Origin: Weeksellaceae bacterium
GTDB taxonomy: Bacteria > Bacteroidota > Bacteroidia > Flavobacteriales > Weeksellaceae
Assembly: GCA_022013695.1 (NCBI GenBank)
Contig: JAKLPS010000012.1
Location: forward strand, 1 to 64,000
Direction: 5' to 3'
DNA length: 64,000 bases
This document shows, in pieces, positions 34,302-43,653 of this stretch. The notes beneath the pieces were generated by a model. The model was given only the letters and a program-made list of their open reading frames with translations. It was not told the origin of the DNA and searched no databases. Positions within the stretch are counted from its first letter, which is position 1; each line of letters starts with the position of its first letter. A program made the position numbers and the translations under genes.

Positions 34302-35492
34302 ATGAAAACAATAAAAGATTTCGATTTCAAAAATAGAAAAGCGCTGGTAAGGGTCGATTTTAATGTGCCCCAGGATGAAAATTTGAAAGTGACGGACAAC
34401 ACTCGGATTGTTTCTGTAAAGCCAACGGTCGATAAAATTCTATCGGATGGTGGTTCTGTAATCCTAATGACGCACCTTGGAAGACCAAAAGGCGAAGTCA
34501 GCGATCAATATTCTCTTAAACATATTTTGGATGAAGTTGCGTCAGTTCTCGGGCGACCAGTAAAATTTGTGGAAGAATCAATAGGAGATAAGGCCGAACA
34601 AGCAGCGGCTAAACTTTTGCCAGGTGAAATTTTGTTGTTGGAAAATTTGCGCTTCCATAATGAAGAAGAAAAAGGCGATGAAGCTTTTGCAGAAAAGTTA
34701 TCAAAGTTGGGAGATTGTTATGTAAATGATGCTTTCGGAACTGCACACAGGGCACACGCGTCAACCGCCGTAATTGCTCAGTTTTTTCCTTCTACTAAAT
34801 TTTTCGGTTTGTTAATGGAAAAGGAATTAATTGCCATTGATAAAGTTCTGCATTCTGGCGAAAAACCTGTAACAGCGATATTAGGAGGCTCAAAAGTCTC
34901 TACAAAAATTACGATTATTGAGAATATTCTTCCGGCCATTGATAATTTGATTATCGGGGGTGGTATGTCTTTTACATTTATAAAAGCATTAGGTGGAAAA
35001 ATTGGTAAATCCATTGTGGAAGAAGATAAACTGGGTTTGGCAATCGAGATTTTAGAAAAGGCAAAGCAACACCATGTAGAGGTTTACCTGCCATCAGATG
35101 TTGTGATTGCTGATGATTTTAATAACGATGCAGAAAGAAAAATTACAGAAATAGGTGAAATTCCCGAAGATTGGCAAGGGTTGGACGCAGGTCCTAAATC
35201 CAGAGAAATATTTAATGATGTATTATTAAATTCCAGAACGATTCTTTGGAATGGTCCAATTGGTGTTTTCGAAATGCCCAATTTTGCGGCCGGAACTATA
35301 GCTTTAGGAGATAGCATCGCCGAGGCAACCAAGTTGGGTGCATTTTCACTGGTTGGTGGCGGAGATAGTGTTGCTTTTGTAAAACAGTTTGGATATGCAG
35401 ACAAAGTTAGTTATGTCTCAACTGGAGGTGGTGCGATGTTGGAAAGTTTGGAAGGTCTCGAGCTTCCAGGTGTTGCGGCGATTAATGGGTAG
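34302..35492 (+). CDS. pgk: phosphoglycerate kinase
   Basis: Pgk makes ATP and 3-phosphoglycerate from 1,3-bisphosphoglycerate in glycolysis. The 396-residue protein has the signature KALVRVDFNVPQDENLKVTD, then LMTHLGRPKGE for substrate binding, the hinge VNDAFGTAHRAHAS, and the nucleotide-site motif VGGGDSVAFVKQF near the C-terminus. It stands alone, divergent from rpiB. Confidence 0.97.
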   Translation: MKTIKDFDFKNRKALVRVDFNVPQDENLKVTDNTRIVSVKPTVDKILSDGGSVILMTHLGRPKGEVSDQYSLKHILDEVASVLGRPVKFVEESIGDKAEQAAAKLLPGEILLLENLRFHNEEEKGDEAFAEKLSKLGDCYVNDAFGTAHRAHASTAVIAQFFPSTKFFGLLMEKELIAIDKVLHSGEKPVTAILGGSKVSTKITIIENILPAIDNLIIGGGMSFTFIKALGGKIGKSIVEEDKLGLAIEILEKAKQHHVEVYLPSDVVIADDFNNDAERKITEIGEIPEDWQGLDAGPKSREIFNDVLLNSRTILWNGPIGVFEMPNFAAGTIALGDSIAEATKLGAFSLVGGGDSVAFVKQFGYADKVSYVSTGGGAMLESLEGLELPGVAAING

Positions 35493-35515
35493 GAATTTAA
35501 TTTTAGAAAAATATT

Positions 35516-35546
35516 AAACTGGCAAAGTATTGTCGGTTTTTTTTTT
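35516..35546 (+). terminator. terminator of pgk
   Basis: AAACTGGCAA pairs with TTGTCGGTTT (two G-U pairs) and is followed by a run of ten or more T. It lies 23 bases past the pgk stop. Confidence 0.6.
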
Positions 35547-35687
35547 AATTTCATTAAGCAGAAAAAAAAATTTTATACGAAATTTTTTAAAATTGATATT
35601 CATAGCGATCTTTCAATTTTAAATTTCTCCGATATTTAAGCACAGTAGCTAAAATTGACCTTCAGAAAGTGCTCAAAAATCGATTTT

Positions 35688-36509
35688 CTATCTTTTTTCG
35701 ATAATATATATCAGACTGGAAAATTCGTAATTAAATAAGGCTTTTATATTAGAAATTGTTCCGTGAACTACAGCTTTTAGCAAAATAAGAGTTGATTTTT
35801 TATATTTTTCGCTCAACATTGAGATATAAAATGAGTCGAGTAGAAGTGGCTTAATTTTTCTCAATTTCCAATTAGGATTATTTGAAATCAAATTTTCCAT
35901 TCCATTTTTCGAAAAATGATAGATGTGTCTGGGCACATCATAAGCGGCCCAAAATTCTTTATAATGTTTGGCGTCGTAGGAATTGTGATTGGGAACAGCT
36001 ATAATTAGAATTCCTTTTTGTTTTAATTTGGAATGAAAGATATCCAACATTTCCTTTTGATTTTCCACATGTTCGAAAACATGCCAAAGTGTGATGGCAT
36101 CTAGACTTTGATCTTCGACAGACTTTAAATCTTCGATTATTTTAGTGTTAGACGTTTTGCTAAGGGCGGCATTTCTTGCAGCAGAATTGGGTTCAAATCC
36201 AAACGTATCAAAATCATTTTCTATATATTTTACAAATTCTCCAGCACCGCAACCGTAATCTAAAACTGCTGAACCTTTTTTTAGTCTGTCCAAAAGAAGC
36301 GTTTTTTTGTATTGAAGATTGAAAGATTGTAAAAATTTGTAAATTTTCTCCTTGGAACTTCCGGTATCTTGATGATGAGAGATATAGTTTTCACTCTCAT
36401 AGTACTTAGAAATGTCAGAAGGAATGGGAAAGGTTTTGAAAACGCCTTTTGTGTCAGTTTCTGTAAGTTCGAATTCTTCGCAAGAGAGAAAATGATCTTT
36501 AATTTTCAT
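35688..36509 (-). CDS. class I SAM-dependent methyltransferase
   Basis: The 273-residue protein has a Methyltransf_23-type core: SAM motif I AVLDYGCGAGEFV near residue 84, the acidic loop FGFEPNSAA, motif IV DAITLWHVFEHV near 138 and motif VI GILIIAVPNH. The N-terminus (DHFLSCEEFELTETDTKGVF) recalls methyltransferases of cell-surface polysaccharide genes. It lacks the usual zinc Cys motif. No polysaccharide cluster lies nearby, so the substrate is unknown. Confidence 0.85.
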   Translation of the reverse strand: MKIKDHFLSCEEFELTETDTKGVFKTFPIPSDISKYYESENYISHHQDTGSSKEKIYKFLQSFNLQYKKTLLLDRLKKGSAVLDYGCGAGEFVKYIENDFDTFGFEPNSAARNAALSKTSNTKIIEDLKSVEDQSLDAITLWHVFEHVENQKEMLDIFHSKLKQKGILIIAVPNHNSYDAKHYKEFWAAYDVPRHIYHFSKNGMENLISNNPNWKLRKIKPLLLDSFYISMLSEKYKKSTLILLKAVVHGTISNIKALFNYEFSSLIYIIEKR

Positions 36510-36581
36510 ATACTTATTCTAATTTTGAAGTCGTTGATCCAAGCTGTCAATTCCAATGTTAAACTTTTATTCTTAAAGTAG

Positions 36582-36597
36582 TGTTTCACGTGAAACA
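36582..36597. promoter_or_regulatory. parS centromere-like site 1
   Basis: TGTTTCACGTGAAACA is a perfect 16-base palindrome and matches the bacterial parS consensus TGTTNCACGTGAAACA exactly. It lies between mnmG and the methyltransferase gene. ParB binds such sites near the replication origin to help separate chromosomes. No parA or parB gene is in the window. Confidence 0.85.
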
Positions 36598-36604
36598 TTG
36601 TTAA

Positions 36605-38467
36605 TTATCTTCCCAAATACACCAATAGAACATTAATGTCAGACGGTGACACTCCGCTTATTCGGCCGGCTTGCGCGATTGTTACAGGTCTTACTTTGCC
36701 CATTTTTTGTTTCGCTTCGGTTGATAGAGAAGCTATTCTGGAATAGTCGAAATCCTCAGGTATTTTAATTGTTTCCAAGCGGTTGAGTTTTGCTACGTTT
36801 TCCTTTTCTTTTTCGATGTATCCTTTGTATTTGATATTGATTTCGGCCTGTTCTCTTACTTCTTCTTTGTAAGCAGAGGTAATATCTTTGATCGTTTGAA
36901 TTTCTTCTAGTTTATTCAAAGTCATATTGGGACGAGAAAGAAAATGAGAAGCTCTATAAGCCTGGTCAACAGGAGAAGATTCTATAGATTCTAATATAGG
37001 ATTTATAGCTAAAGGTTTGATTGAAGTTTCTCTCAAGTATTCTTCAAGTTCATCACTTTTTGCGATTTTTTCGTGCACATTTTTAAGTCTTTCTCGCTTT
37101 GCTAAGCCCAAATTATAAGCTTTTTCAGTCAGTCTAATGTCCGCATTGTCTTGTCTAAGAAGCAATCGATATTCTGCCCTGGATGTGAACATTCTGTAAG
37201 GTTCCTCCGTCCCTTTGGTTATCAAATCATCGATTAGAACACCAATATAGGCTTCGTCTCTGTTTAGGATGAAATCTCCCTTGTCGTGCACTTTATTGTG
37301 CGCATTAATGCCTGCCATCAGTCCTTGTCCTGCGGCTTCTTCATACCCAGTAGTTCCATTGATTTGGCCAGCGAAATAAAGATTTTGAATCAACTTTGTC
37401 TCCAAAGTGTGAGAGAGCTGTGTGGGCGGAAAATAATCATATTCAATGGCATATCCAGGACGAAAAACTTTGACATTTTCGAAACCGGGAATGTGTTTCA
37501 TCGCTTTTATTTGTACATCTTCCGGAAGAGATGAGCTAAATCCGTTCAAGTATATTTCGATAGTTTTCCAGCCTTCTGGTTCCACAAATAGCTGGTGTCT
37601 GTTTCTCTCGGCAAAACGGTTGATTTTATCTTCAATACTTGGGCAGTACCTCGGTCCGGTGCTTTGAATTGTTCCATTGAACATTGGGCTCCTGTCAAAT
37701 CCTTCCCGTAAAATATTGTGAACCGTTTCGTTTGTGTAAATGATGTGGCAGCTTAGTTGTTTTGTAAGCTTAGCGGTATCAGAAAAGCTGAATTTTTGTG
37801 GAATTTCGTCGCCTTTCTGTTCTTCCATTTTTGAGTAATCCAGACTTCTTCCGTCCACTCTGGGAGGCGTTCCTGTCTTCATTCTTCCAGCATCGAAGCC
37901 AAGTGAAACCAATTGTTCGGTAAGGCCAAAAGCTCTCGGCTCGCCCATTCTACCGCCTCCTAACTGTTTGTCGCCCACGTGAATTAGACCGTTCAGAAAC
38001 GTTCCATTGGTTAGAACTACCGATTTTGATTTTATTTGGATTCCCAGAGAAGTTATGATGCCGGCAGCCTTACCATTTTCTATGATTAAGCTTTTGACCA
38101 TATCCTGAAAGAAGTCCAGGTTCGGTGTGTTTTCTAATGCTAGACGCCATTCTTCGGCAAAAAGCATTCTGTCATTTTGGGTTCGTGGAGACCACATCGC
38201 TGGTCCTTTAGAAAGATTCAGCATTTTGAATTGGATGGCAGATTTGTCCGCAACAATGCCCGAATAGCCGCCCATTGCATCAATTTCGCGCACGATTTGA
38301 CCCTTGGCAATGCCGCCCATTGCTGGATTGCAACTCATCTGTCCGATGGTCTGCATATTCATTGTGATCAATAATGTTTTTGAGCCCAAATTAGCAGAAG
38401 CAGCAGCGGCTTCGCAGCCAGCGTGACCTGCTCCAACCACGATAACGTCATATATTTCGCTTATCAT
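36605..38467 (-). CDS. mnmG: tRNA uridine-5-carboxymethylaminomethyl modification enzyme MnmG
   Basis: MnmG (GidA) works with MnmE to modify U34 of several tRNAs, using FAD and NADH. The 620-residue protein has the N-terminal FAD motif DVIVVGAGHAGCEAAAASAN, the GGGRMGEPRAFGLTEQL segment near residue 170 and the ATGYEEAAGQGLMAG-type motif (TTGYEEAAGQGLMAGINAHN) near 370. The C-terminal helical domain contacts MnmE and tRNA. It is flanked by two parS sites; gidA genes are often close to oriC in bacteria. Confidence 0.96.
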   Translation of the reverse strand: MISEIYDVIVVGAGHAGCEAAAASANLGSKTLLITMNMQTIGQMSCNPAMGGIAKGQIVREIDAMGGYSGIVADKSAIQFKMLNLSKGPAMWSPRTQNDRMLFAEEWRLALENTPNLDFFQDMVKSLIIENGKAAGIITSLGIQIKSKSVVLTNGTFLNGLIHVGDKQLGGGRMGEPRAFGLTEQLVSLGFDAGRMKTGTPPRVDGRSLDYSKMEEQKGDEIPQKFSFSDTAKLTKQLSCHIIYTNETVHNILREGFDRSPMFNGTIQSTGPRYCPSIEDKINRFAERNRHQLFVEPEGWKTIEIYLNGFSSSLPEDVQIKAMKHIPGFENVKVFRPGYAIEYDYFPPTQLSHTLETKLIQNLYFAGQINGTTGYEEAAGQGLMAGINAHNKVHDKGDFILNRDEAYIGVLIDDLITKGTEEPYRMFTSRAEYRLLLRQDNADIRLTEKAYNLGLAKRERLKNVHEKIAKSDELEEYLRETSIKPLAINPILESIESSPVDQAYRASHFLSRPNMTLNKLEEIQTIKDITSAYKEEVREQAEINIKYKGYIEKEKENVAKLNRLETIKIPEDFDYSRIASLSTEAKQKMGKVRPVTIAQAGRISGVSPSDINVLLVYLGR

Positions 38468-38488
38468 AATTCATAATTTTAAAACAAA

Positions 38489-38504
38489 TGTTTCACGTGA
38501 AACA
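38489..38504. promoter_or_regulatory. parS centromere-like site 2
   Basis: This is a second perfect TGTTTCACGTGAAACA, extended here to a 20-base palindrome (38487-38506). It lies 22 bases upstream of the mnmG start, 1.9 kb from site 1. Two exact copies of a 16-base parS word in 2 kb are not expected by chance. Confidence 0.85.
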
Positions 38505-38610
38505 TTAACAGAGCATTGGAACAATTGTCCCGATTGCAGCGTTTACCCCGCAACTAGCAGATGGGTTTGCTTTGGCGTGAGGAGTAGGAGCAGAAAGGGG
38601 GAAGTGGCTC

Positions 38611-39027
38611 CTAAAAATTTGAATATCGATCGATATAGAAATTTTCTTTTTCTCGCATAGCGGACTTTTCTTCTTTGGTTTTGTCTTTGTATCCGCAAAG
38701 ATGAAGAAGACCGTGCGCCAAAACTCTTCTGAATTCTGATTCTGTGTCGAGAGAAAGAGTGGAAGCATTGTCCAAAATGCGCGGCAAAGATACGAAAATA
38801 TCTCCGGAAATGGTTTTTCCTCGTACATAGTCAAAAGTTATAATATCGGTATAGTAATCGTGATGGAGATAGTCTTGATTGATTTTCAGGAGACGGTCAT
38901 CATCGCAAAAGATATAATTGATCTCGCCGAGCTTTTTGTTTTCTGAAATAATCAGATTTTCTAACCAATCCGTTGTATTTGGATTAATTTCTTGAGCTTC
39001 TATATTTTCAAAAAAATAATGTATCAT
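38611..39027 (-). CDS. ybeY: endoribonuclease YbeY
   Basis: YbeY is a zinc-dependent RNase needed for 16S rRNA 3' end maturation and ribosome quality control. The 138-residue protein has the metal motif HGLLHLCGYKD. The family pattern is HxxxHxxxxxH; here the third position is Asp, a substitution I believe is common in Bacteroidota and still able to bind metal. The stretch YYTDIITFDY near residue 60 also matches. A longer overlapping frame to 38505 is a shadow. Confidence 0.93.
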   Translation of the reverse strand: MIHYFFENIEAQEINPNTTDWLENLIISENKKLGEINYIFCDDDRLLKINQDYLHHDYYTDIITFDYVRGKTISGDIFVSLPRILDNASTLSLDTESEFRRVLAHGLLHLCGYKDKTKEEKSAMREKENFYIDRYSNF

Positions 39028-39031
39028 AATC

Positions 39032-41188
39032 CTAAAACCAATGCCCTAAAATGACACTGAATATGCCTTTGTGCCGATTGAGTGAGTGGCTGAAATTAAG
39101 TTTTACTTGGCCAAATGGCGATTTGTAACCGCCCGTCACGCCAACCGAATTATAATTAAGCTGGGCCGCCTCCCGAAATTTGATCGAGTCGAAAAGATTG
39201 GCAATACTGAAATTGCCAACCAGAAAATAATTTTTACCAAACCGAAACTGGAAATCATTGGAGGCCACAAATACATTATTATCATTCAGCAAGCCCAATT
39301 GATAGCCAGAAAAACGCTTAAAATTTATAATATTTTGTTCGAAAATGCCACCAAGTCTATACTGATAAAAAGAAGGCAAGAGGTCTCCAATAGTAATGCC
39401 GCCATACAAATTCAGGCGGTAGGTAAACAGCTTGGAGATGAAAAAATTCATTTTTATATCGGCTTTTATTAATATGGGTTTCTTTTCTAAAGAATCTCCA
39501 AACAGATCGATAATTTTACCTTCCGCGTTTAGAAAAAATCCTTTCGTTGGGAAATCTTTGTCATTCTGCGTATCACTTTTGAGGAATAGATAGGGATTTA
39601 GATATTTTGCCTTTTTTTTGTCATTACCGTTTTTATCGCTTTCAAAATAGTCGTGGCTGATGCCCCCGCCAATCGCAAATTTGTCGTTCCATACCGACTG
39701 GATATAGACTTCGTTCCGCAACCACTGCCAGCTTTCTAGAGTGTTGTTTTTGGAATCTTTTAGATCAAAATTCATCGCAGAAGAATAGACTCCCAGACCA
39801 GGAATGTATCCGTTGTCTATGAAATAATTAAAATAATACCTTGGGCTGTCGCCTATCACAATATCTAAAGAAAGATTGGAGTTTGTGAAAAGAAGCCGTT
39901 TGGCGGAATAGTTGAGCAGTAAGCCCGTTTTGAAGATCTCATCATAGTGCAAGCCGACTTTCAAAAAATGCCTTGTGTCATCTTCTGTGACGTATAATTT
40001 CAGATAATTGCCGTTGTTCTCCTGCACGATGTCGTAATTCAGAAATTTGTAATTATTGGTAGCGTACAGCTTATCCAACATCTTATTGATGCTCCCGTAG
40101 GTTTGCATCGACGGGATTTTAAGACCCATTTTTCCTCGGATATAATTCGTTCTGTATATTCTTTCATTTTCCACAACAAGGCTATCGATTTTGTAAACAT
40201 TGGAAAAAATCGGGTTGATCGGCGATCGTACGCGGTCGAATTTTCTTTTCGGTAATTCCTTTAAGATGTCAGTATATTTTAAAGCTTCTACGTAGCCACT
40301 ATCAAGAATCATCCGCTTGCTGTCATAGCTGGTCGCGGTCATTCCCGTAAGATTTGGTTTAATATTGATATCCGTGTATTTATATTGGTTTTTTGTCTCT
40401 TTTTGAATTCCAAAATCTATGATTTGGTTGAGAATAGAAACCACATTATTCAGCTCATCTCTTTTGGTCAGTGGTTGGTTCAGATCGACGCCTATTACAA
40501 TATCAATTCCCTTATCTTTCAGCGGTTTCGAGGGGTAATTCACGCTCATCGCCCCATCAATGTAGATACTATCTCCGATTTTCACCGGCTCTAAAAGCGA
40601 AGGAAAGGCAGAACTTGCCAAAATCGACGACACCAGATCGCCTTTTTCGAACACTTTCATCTTACCACTTTCCAAATTGGTAGCAACGCAGAGAAAAGGA
40701 ATGGGCAATTTTGAAAAATCATCGATAGTGGAGACATTTTTCATTAATTCCTTGAGCAAATAGATGTTTCTTTGTCCCGTACTTATTGAGGAGGGTAAAG
40801 ATACCTTCCCATTTTTCAGTGGAATTGTCAAAAGATATTTATCCACATTTTTATTAAAAAAGGGGCTTTCTTCTCGCGTTTTCGGGTCGGTAATTAACGA
40901 ATAGAAATCCGTATCCATCACGATTTTTTCTATATCCTTTCCCGTGTATCCCGAAGCATATAATCCGCCAACTATCGCGCCCATACTGGTTCCCGCAATA
41001 TAATCAATCCTGATACCCAAAGAATCTAAAACTTTCAAAACGCCCACGTGAGAGAATCCTTTCGCACCGCCGCCAGAAAGGGAAAGTCCAATCTTGGGAT
41101 TTTTTGGGATGCTAAGGTTGTCTTTCACTTGAGAATAACTTAAGAAATAAGTTAGAAAAGTGAAGAAAAATATACATTTTTTAATCAT
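39032..41188 (-). CDS. patatin-like phospholipase with outer-membrane barrel
   Basis: The 718-residue product has a signal peptide (about 1-19) and a patatin domain with the oxyanion loop GGGAKG, nucleophile Ser in GTSMG (near residue 69) and the DGA triad Asp (IDGAMS, near 212). The C-terminal half (about 350-718) contains POTRA-like and beta-barrel segments. This is the layout of surface-delivered PlpD-type (type Vd) and Bacteroidota patatin proteins. It probably cleaves phospholipids at the outer membrane or outside the cell. Confidence 0.9.
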   Translation of the reverse strand: MIKKCIFFFTFLTYFLSYSQVKDNLSIPKNPKIGLSLSGGGAKGFSHVGVLKVLDSLGIRIDYIAGTSMGAIVGGLYASGYTGKDIEKIVMDTDFYSLITDPKTREESPFFNKNVDKYLLTIPLKNGKVSLPSSISTGQRNIYLLKELMKNVSTIDDFSKLPIPFLCVATNLESGKMKVFEKGDLVSSILASSAFPSLLEPVKIGDSIYIDGAMSVNYPSKPLKDKGIDIVIGVDLNQPLTKRDELNNVVSILNQIIDFGIQKETKNQYKYTDINIKPNLTGMTATSYDSKRMILDSGYVEALKYTDILKELPKRKFDRVRSPINPIFSNVYKIDSLVVENERIYRTNYIRGKMGLKIPSMQTYGSINKMLDKLYATNNYKFLNYDIVQENNGNYLKLYVTEDDTRHFLKVGLHYDEIFKTGLLLNYSAKRLLFTNSNLSLDIVIGDSPRYYFNYFIDNGYIPGLGVYSSAMNFDLKDSKNNTLESWQWLRNEVYIQSVWNDKFAIGGGISHDYFESDKNGNDKKKAKYLNPYLFLKSDTQNDKDFPTKGFFLNAEGKIIDLFGDSLEKKPILIKADIKMNFFISKLFTYRLNLYGGITIGDLLPSFYQYRLGGIFEQNIINFKRFSGYQLGLLNDNNVFVASNDFQFRFGKNYFLVGNFSIANLFDSIKFREAAQLNYNSVGVTGGYKSPFGQVKLNFSHSLNRHKGIFSVILGHWF

Positions 41189-41190
41189 TA

Positions 41191-43635
41191 TTAGGTTTTG
41201 ATATAGATGCGTTTGACCCGCGGCGAGATCGAGGTTAAAACTTCGTAATTAATTGTATTACAGTATTTTGAAAATTCTAATAGGCTGGGATTAGAATTAA
41301 AAATTATTACCGGATCGCCTTCTTTTGCGTTTGCATTATCCACGTTGATCATCATCATATCCATACAAACATTACCTACGATGGGGCAGAGTTTTTTGTT
41401 GACGCCCACATTCCCCATCATATTCCCGACTATCCGCGGGATTCCATCGGCGTAGCCCACGGGAATGGTAGCAATTTTTGTACAATGATCCGCTTTATAT
41501 TTTCTTCCATAACCAACGGATTCGCCGTATTTTACCTCGGAAATTTGCGAAACAACGGTTTTGAAAGTGACCGAAGCCTGAAGTTGGTTTTTAATCAATT
41601 CATTTGAAGATTCTCCAATCATGCCAATTCCAATTCTAACCATATCATATTGATAATCTGTATAGTTGGTGATTCCCGAAGAGTTCAAAATATGTCGCAA
41701 AGGTTGGTAGCCAAGTTGCTTAATGAGATAAGCAGAATCTTTTTCAAATGTTTTTAATTGATTATAAGTAAACTCTTCTTCATCCGGCACATCGGAAGCC
41801 GACAGATGACTGAAAATACTTTGAACTCTGACATTCATCGCCTGTAGATGATCCATCAATTCGTCCAGTTCCGGCTCTTTAAAACCCAACCGATGCATTC
41901 CAGTTTCTAGTTTAATGTGAATCGGGTACTTCTGCTGATTGCCAGATTTGACCAACTGCTCGCCGAAAAGTTCCAAAACACGCAGGCTATAAATTTCCGG
42001 CTCCAAATTATACTCGATAATGCTGTCGTAGCTGTGCTGTTCGGGGTTCATCACAATTATGGGCGTAGTGATTCCCTTTTTTCTCAGTTCCACGCCTTCA
42101 TCGGCAAAGGCCACGCCCAAATAATCGATATGATGCAATTGCAGAAATTCGGAAATTTCGTAACTTCCTAAGCCATAAGCATTTGCCTTTACCATCGCCA
42201 TCATTTTGGTCTCCGGTTTCAGGAGAGATTTGTGAAAATTAATATTGTGAAGGATGGCATTCAAATTAATTTCCAAAACGGTATCGTGTTTGCGAAGTTC
42301 AAGCGCTTCTTTGATTTTCTCGATCCCAAATTTCCGCGCCCCTTTCAACAAAACGATTTGATTTTCTAGGTCATTAAGGATCTTACTTTCAATCAGTTGG
42401 CTCGTGCTGACAAAGGTGAAAGTATCGGAATTAAATAGGTCGTGATAAGCACTAATTTCGTCTCCGATCAAAAAAACTTTATCAAAATTCTGCTCATTGA
42501 CGAGGTCGGCCACTTCAGAATACAATTCTTCCGAATTTTCATAAGAATCCAAAATATCGGTCAGAATAAGAGATTTTTTCGGTTTGTTATATTCACTGAT
42601 AAATTGAAAAGCAATTTTCAAAGAATCCAGATCCAGGTTGTAAGAATCGTTTATAATCAGGTTGTTTCTTATGCCTTCAATGCTTTCCAGACGCATTTCC
42701 ACGGCTTTCAGATCGTCAATTTTTTCTTTAATATCCGAATTTGAAATTTGAAATTCTTTTAGAATGCCGATCAGCGCCAGGACGTTTGTCAACGTTGCTT
42801 CGTCTCTTTGGAAGATGGGAAGCGTAATGATTTCATCCAGATATTTCATTTCAATATCCTGCGAGCGGTCGTTGATGTCAGAAATGATTGTGATGTCATT
42901 GCCGCTTTCCAAGCCATACGATATTAATTTTTTGTGAGAATATAATTGATTTATAATACTATCCGTCAGCGGGTTATCTGCATTATAAAAAATAATTTCC
43001 GACCGATTGAACAATTTTAATTTTTCTCGGATCAATTCTTCCTCGCCCTGAAAGTTAGCCGAATGTGCGGAACCGAGATGCGTTAAAAGACCGATTTTTG
43101 GTTGAAAAATGTATTCCTGAATCTCCATTTCACCCGGTTTGGATATTCCCACTTCGAAGATTCCCAACTCGTGCTTTTGGTCAATTTGCAAAATAGACAA
43201 GGGCAAACCGATTTGAGAATTAAAACTTTTCGGACTTTTCACTGTCGCAAACTCATTCCACAGGCACTGGTACAGCCATTCTTTCAGTATCGTCTTGCCA
43301 TTGCTACCGGTAATTCCGATCGAATTAATCTCAGAATTTTCAAAATGATAGTGCGCCAAAGTCTGCAAGAACTCGATGGCATTTTTTGTAATAATTTGAT
43401 TGACAGAAGGATTTGAAATCTCATTTTCTGTAATAATGGTTGCAATGCCTTTCTCGATGACGCTGTCGATATATTTTTGCCCAGAATTTTTCTTCGTACT
43501 GATGGCGAGAAAAGCCGTTCGATTGGTAGAGTAGATTGTTCGACTGTCAAAAGCAATATTTTTGATCTTGATTTCTCCATTCCCAATGAACCTGGAATTG
43601 GTGATGTATGCTATCTCACGGATGGTGTAATTCAT
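41191..43635 (-). CDS. murF-alr: bifunctional UDP-N-acetylmuramoyl-tripeptide--D-Ala-D-Ala ligase / alanine racemase
   Basis: One 814-residue protein fuses two enzymes of cell-wall precursor supply. Residues 1 to about 440 are MurF (ATP loop IGITGSNGKT at 107-115, adding D-Ala-D-Ala to UDP-MurNAc-tripeptide). Residues from about 447 are alanine racemase (MAMVKANAYGLG with the PLP lysine, and the substrate-side RIGIGMIGESS near 700). The fusion is typical of Bacteroidota. It makes D-Ala and uses the D-Ala-D-Ala product in one chain. Confidence 0.95.
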   Translation of the reverse strand: MNYTIREIAYITNSRFIGNGEIKIKNIAFDSRTIYSTNRTAFLAISTKKNSGQKYIDSVIEKGIATIITENEISNPSVNQIITKNAIEFLQTLAHYHFENSEINSIGITGSNGKTILKEWLYQCLWNEFATVKSPKSFNSQIGLPLSILQIDQKHELGIFEVGISKPGEMEIQEYIFQPKIGLLTHLGSAHSANFQGEEELIREKLKLFNRSEIIFYNADNPLTDSIINQLYSHKKLISYGLESGNDITIISDINDRSQDIEMKYLDEIITLPIFQRDEATLTNVLALIGILKEFQISNSDIKEKIDDLKAVEMRLESIEGIRNNLIINDSYNLDLDSLKIAFQFISEYNKPKKSLILTDILDSYENSEELYSEVADLVNEQNFDKVFLIGDEISAYHDLFNSDTFTFVSTSQLIESKILNDLENQIVLLKGARKFGIEKIKEALELRKHDTVLEINLNAILHNINFHKSLLKPETKMMAMVKANAYGLGSYEISEFLQLHHIDYLGVAFADEGVELRKKGITTPIIVMNPEQHSYDSIIEYNLEPEIYSLRVLELFGEQLVKSGNQQKYPIHIKLETGMHRLGFKEPELDELMDHLQAMNVRVQSIFSHLSASDVPDEEEFTYNQLKTFEKDSAYLIKQLGYQPLRHILNSSGITNYTDYQYDMVRIGIGMIGESSNELIKNQLQASVTFKTVVSQISEVKYGESVGYGRKYKADHCTKIATIPVGYADGIPRIVGNMMGNVGVNKKLCPIVGNVCMDMMMINVDNANAKEGDPVIIFNSNPSLLEFSKYCNTINYEVLTSISPRVKRIYIKT

Positions 43636-43653
43636 TGATTTACAAAGAATAAA

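Noticed and set aside
38505-38834. 109-residue open frame on the minus strand overlapping ybeY
   Set aside because: It runs out of frame through ybeY and has no family features.
41046-41052. CACGTG words elsewhere (30122, 37974, 41046, 43974, 61515) as further parS sites
   Set aside because: Only the central six bases match; the flanking TGTTT and AAACA are absent.
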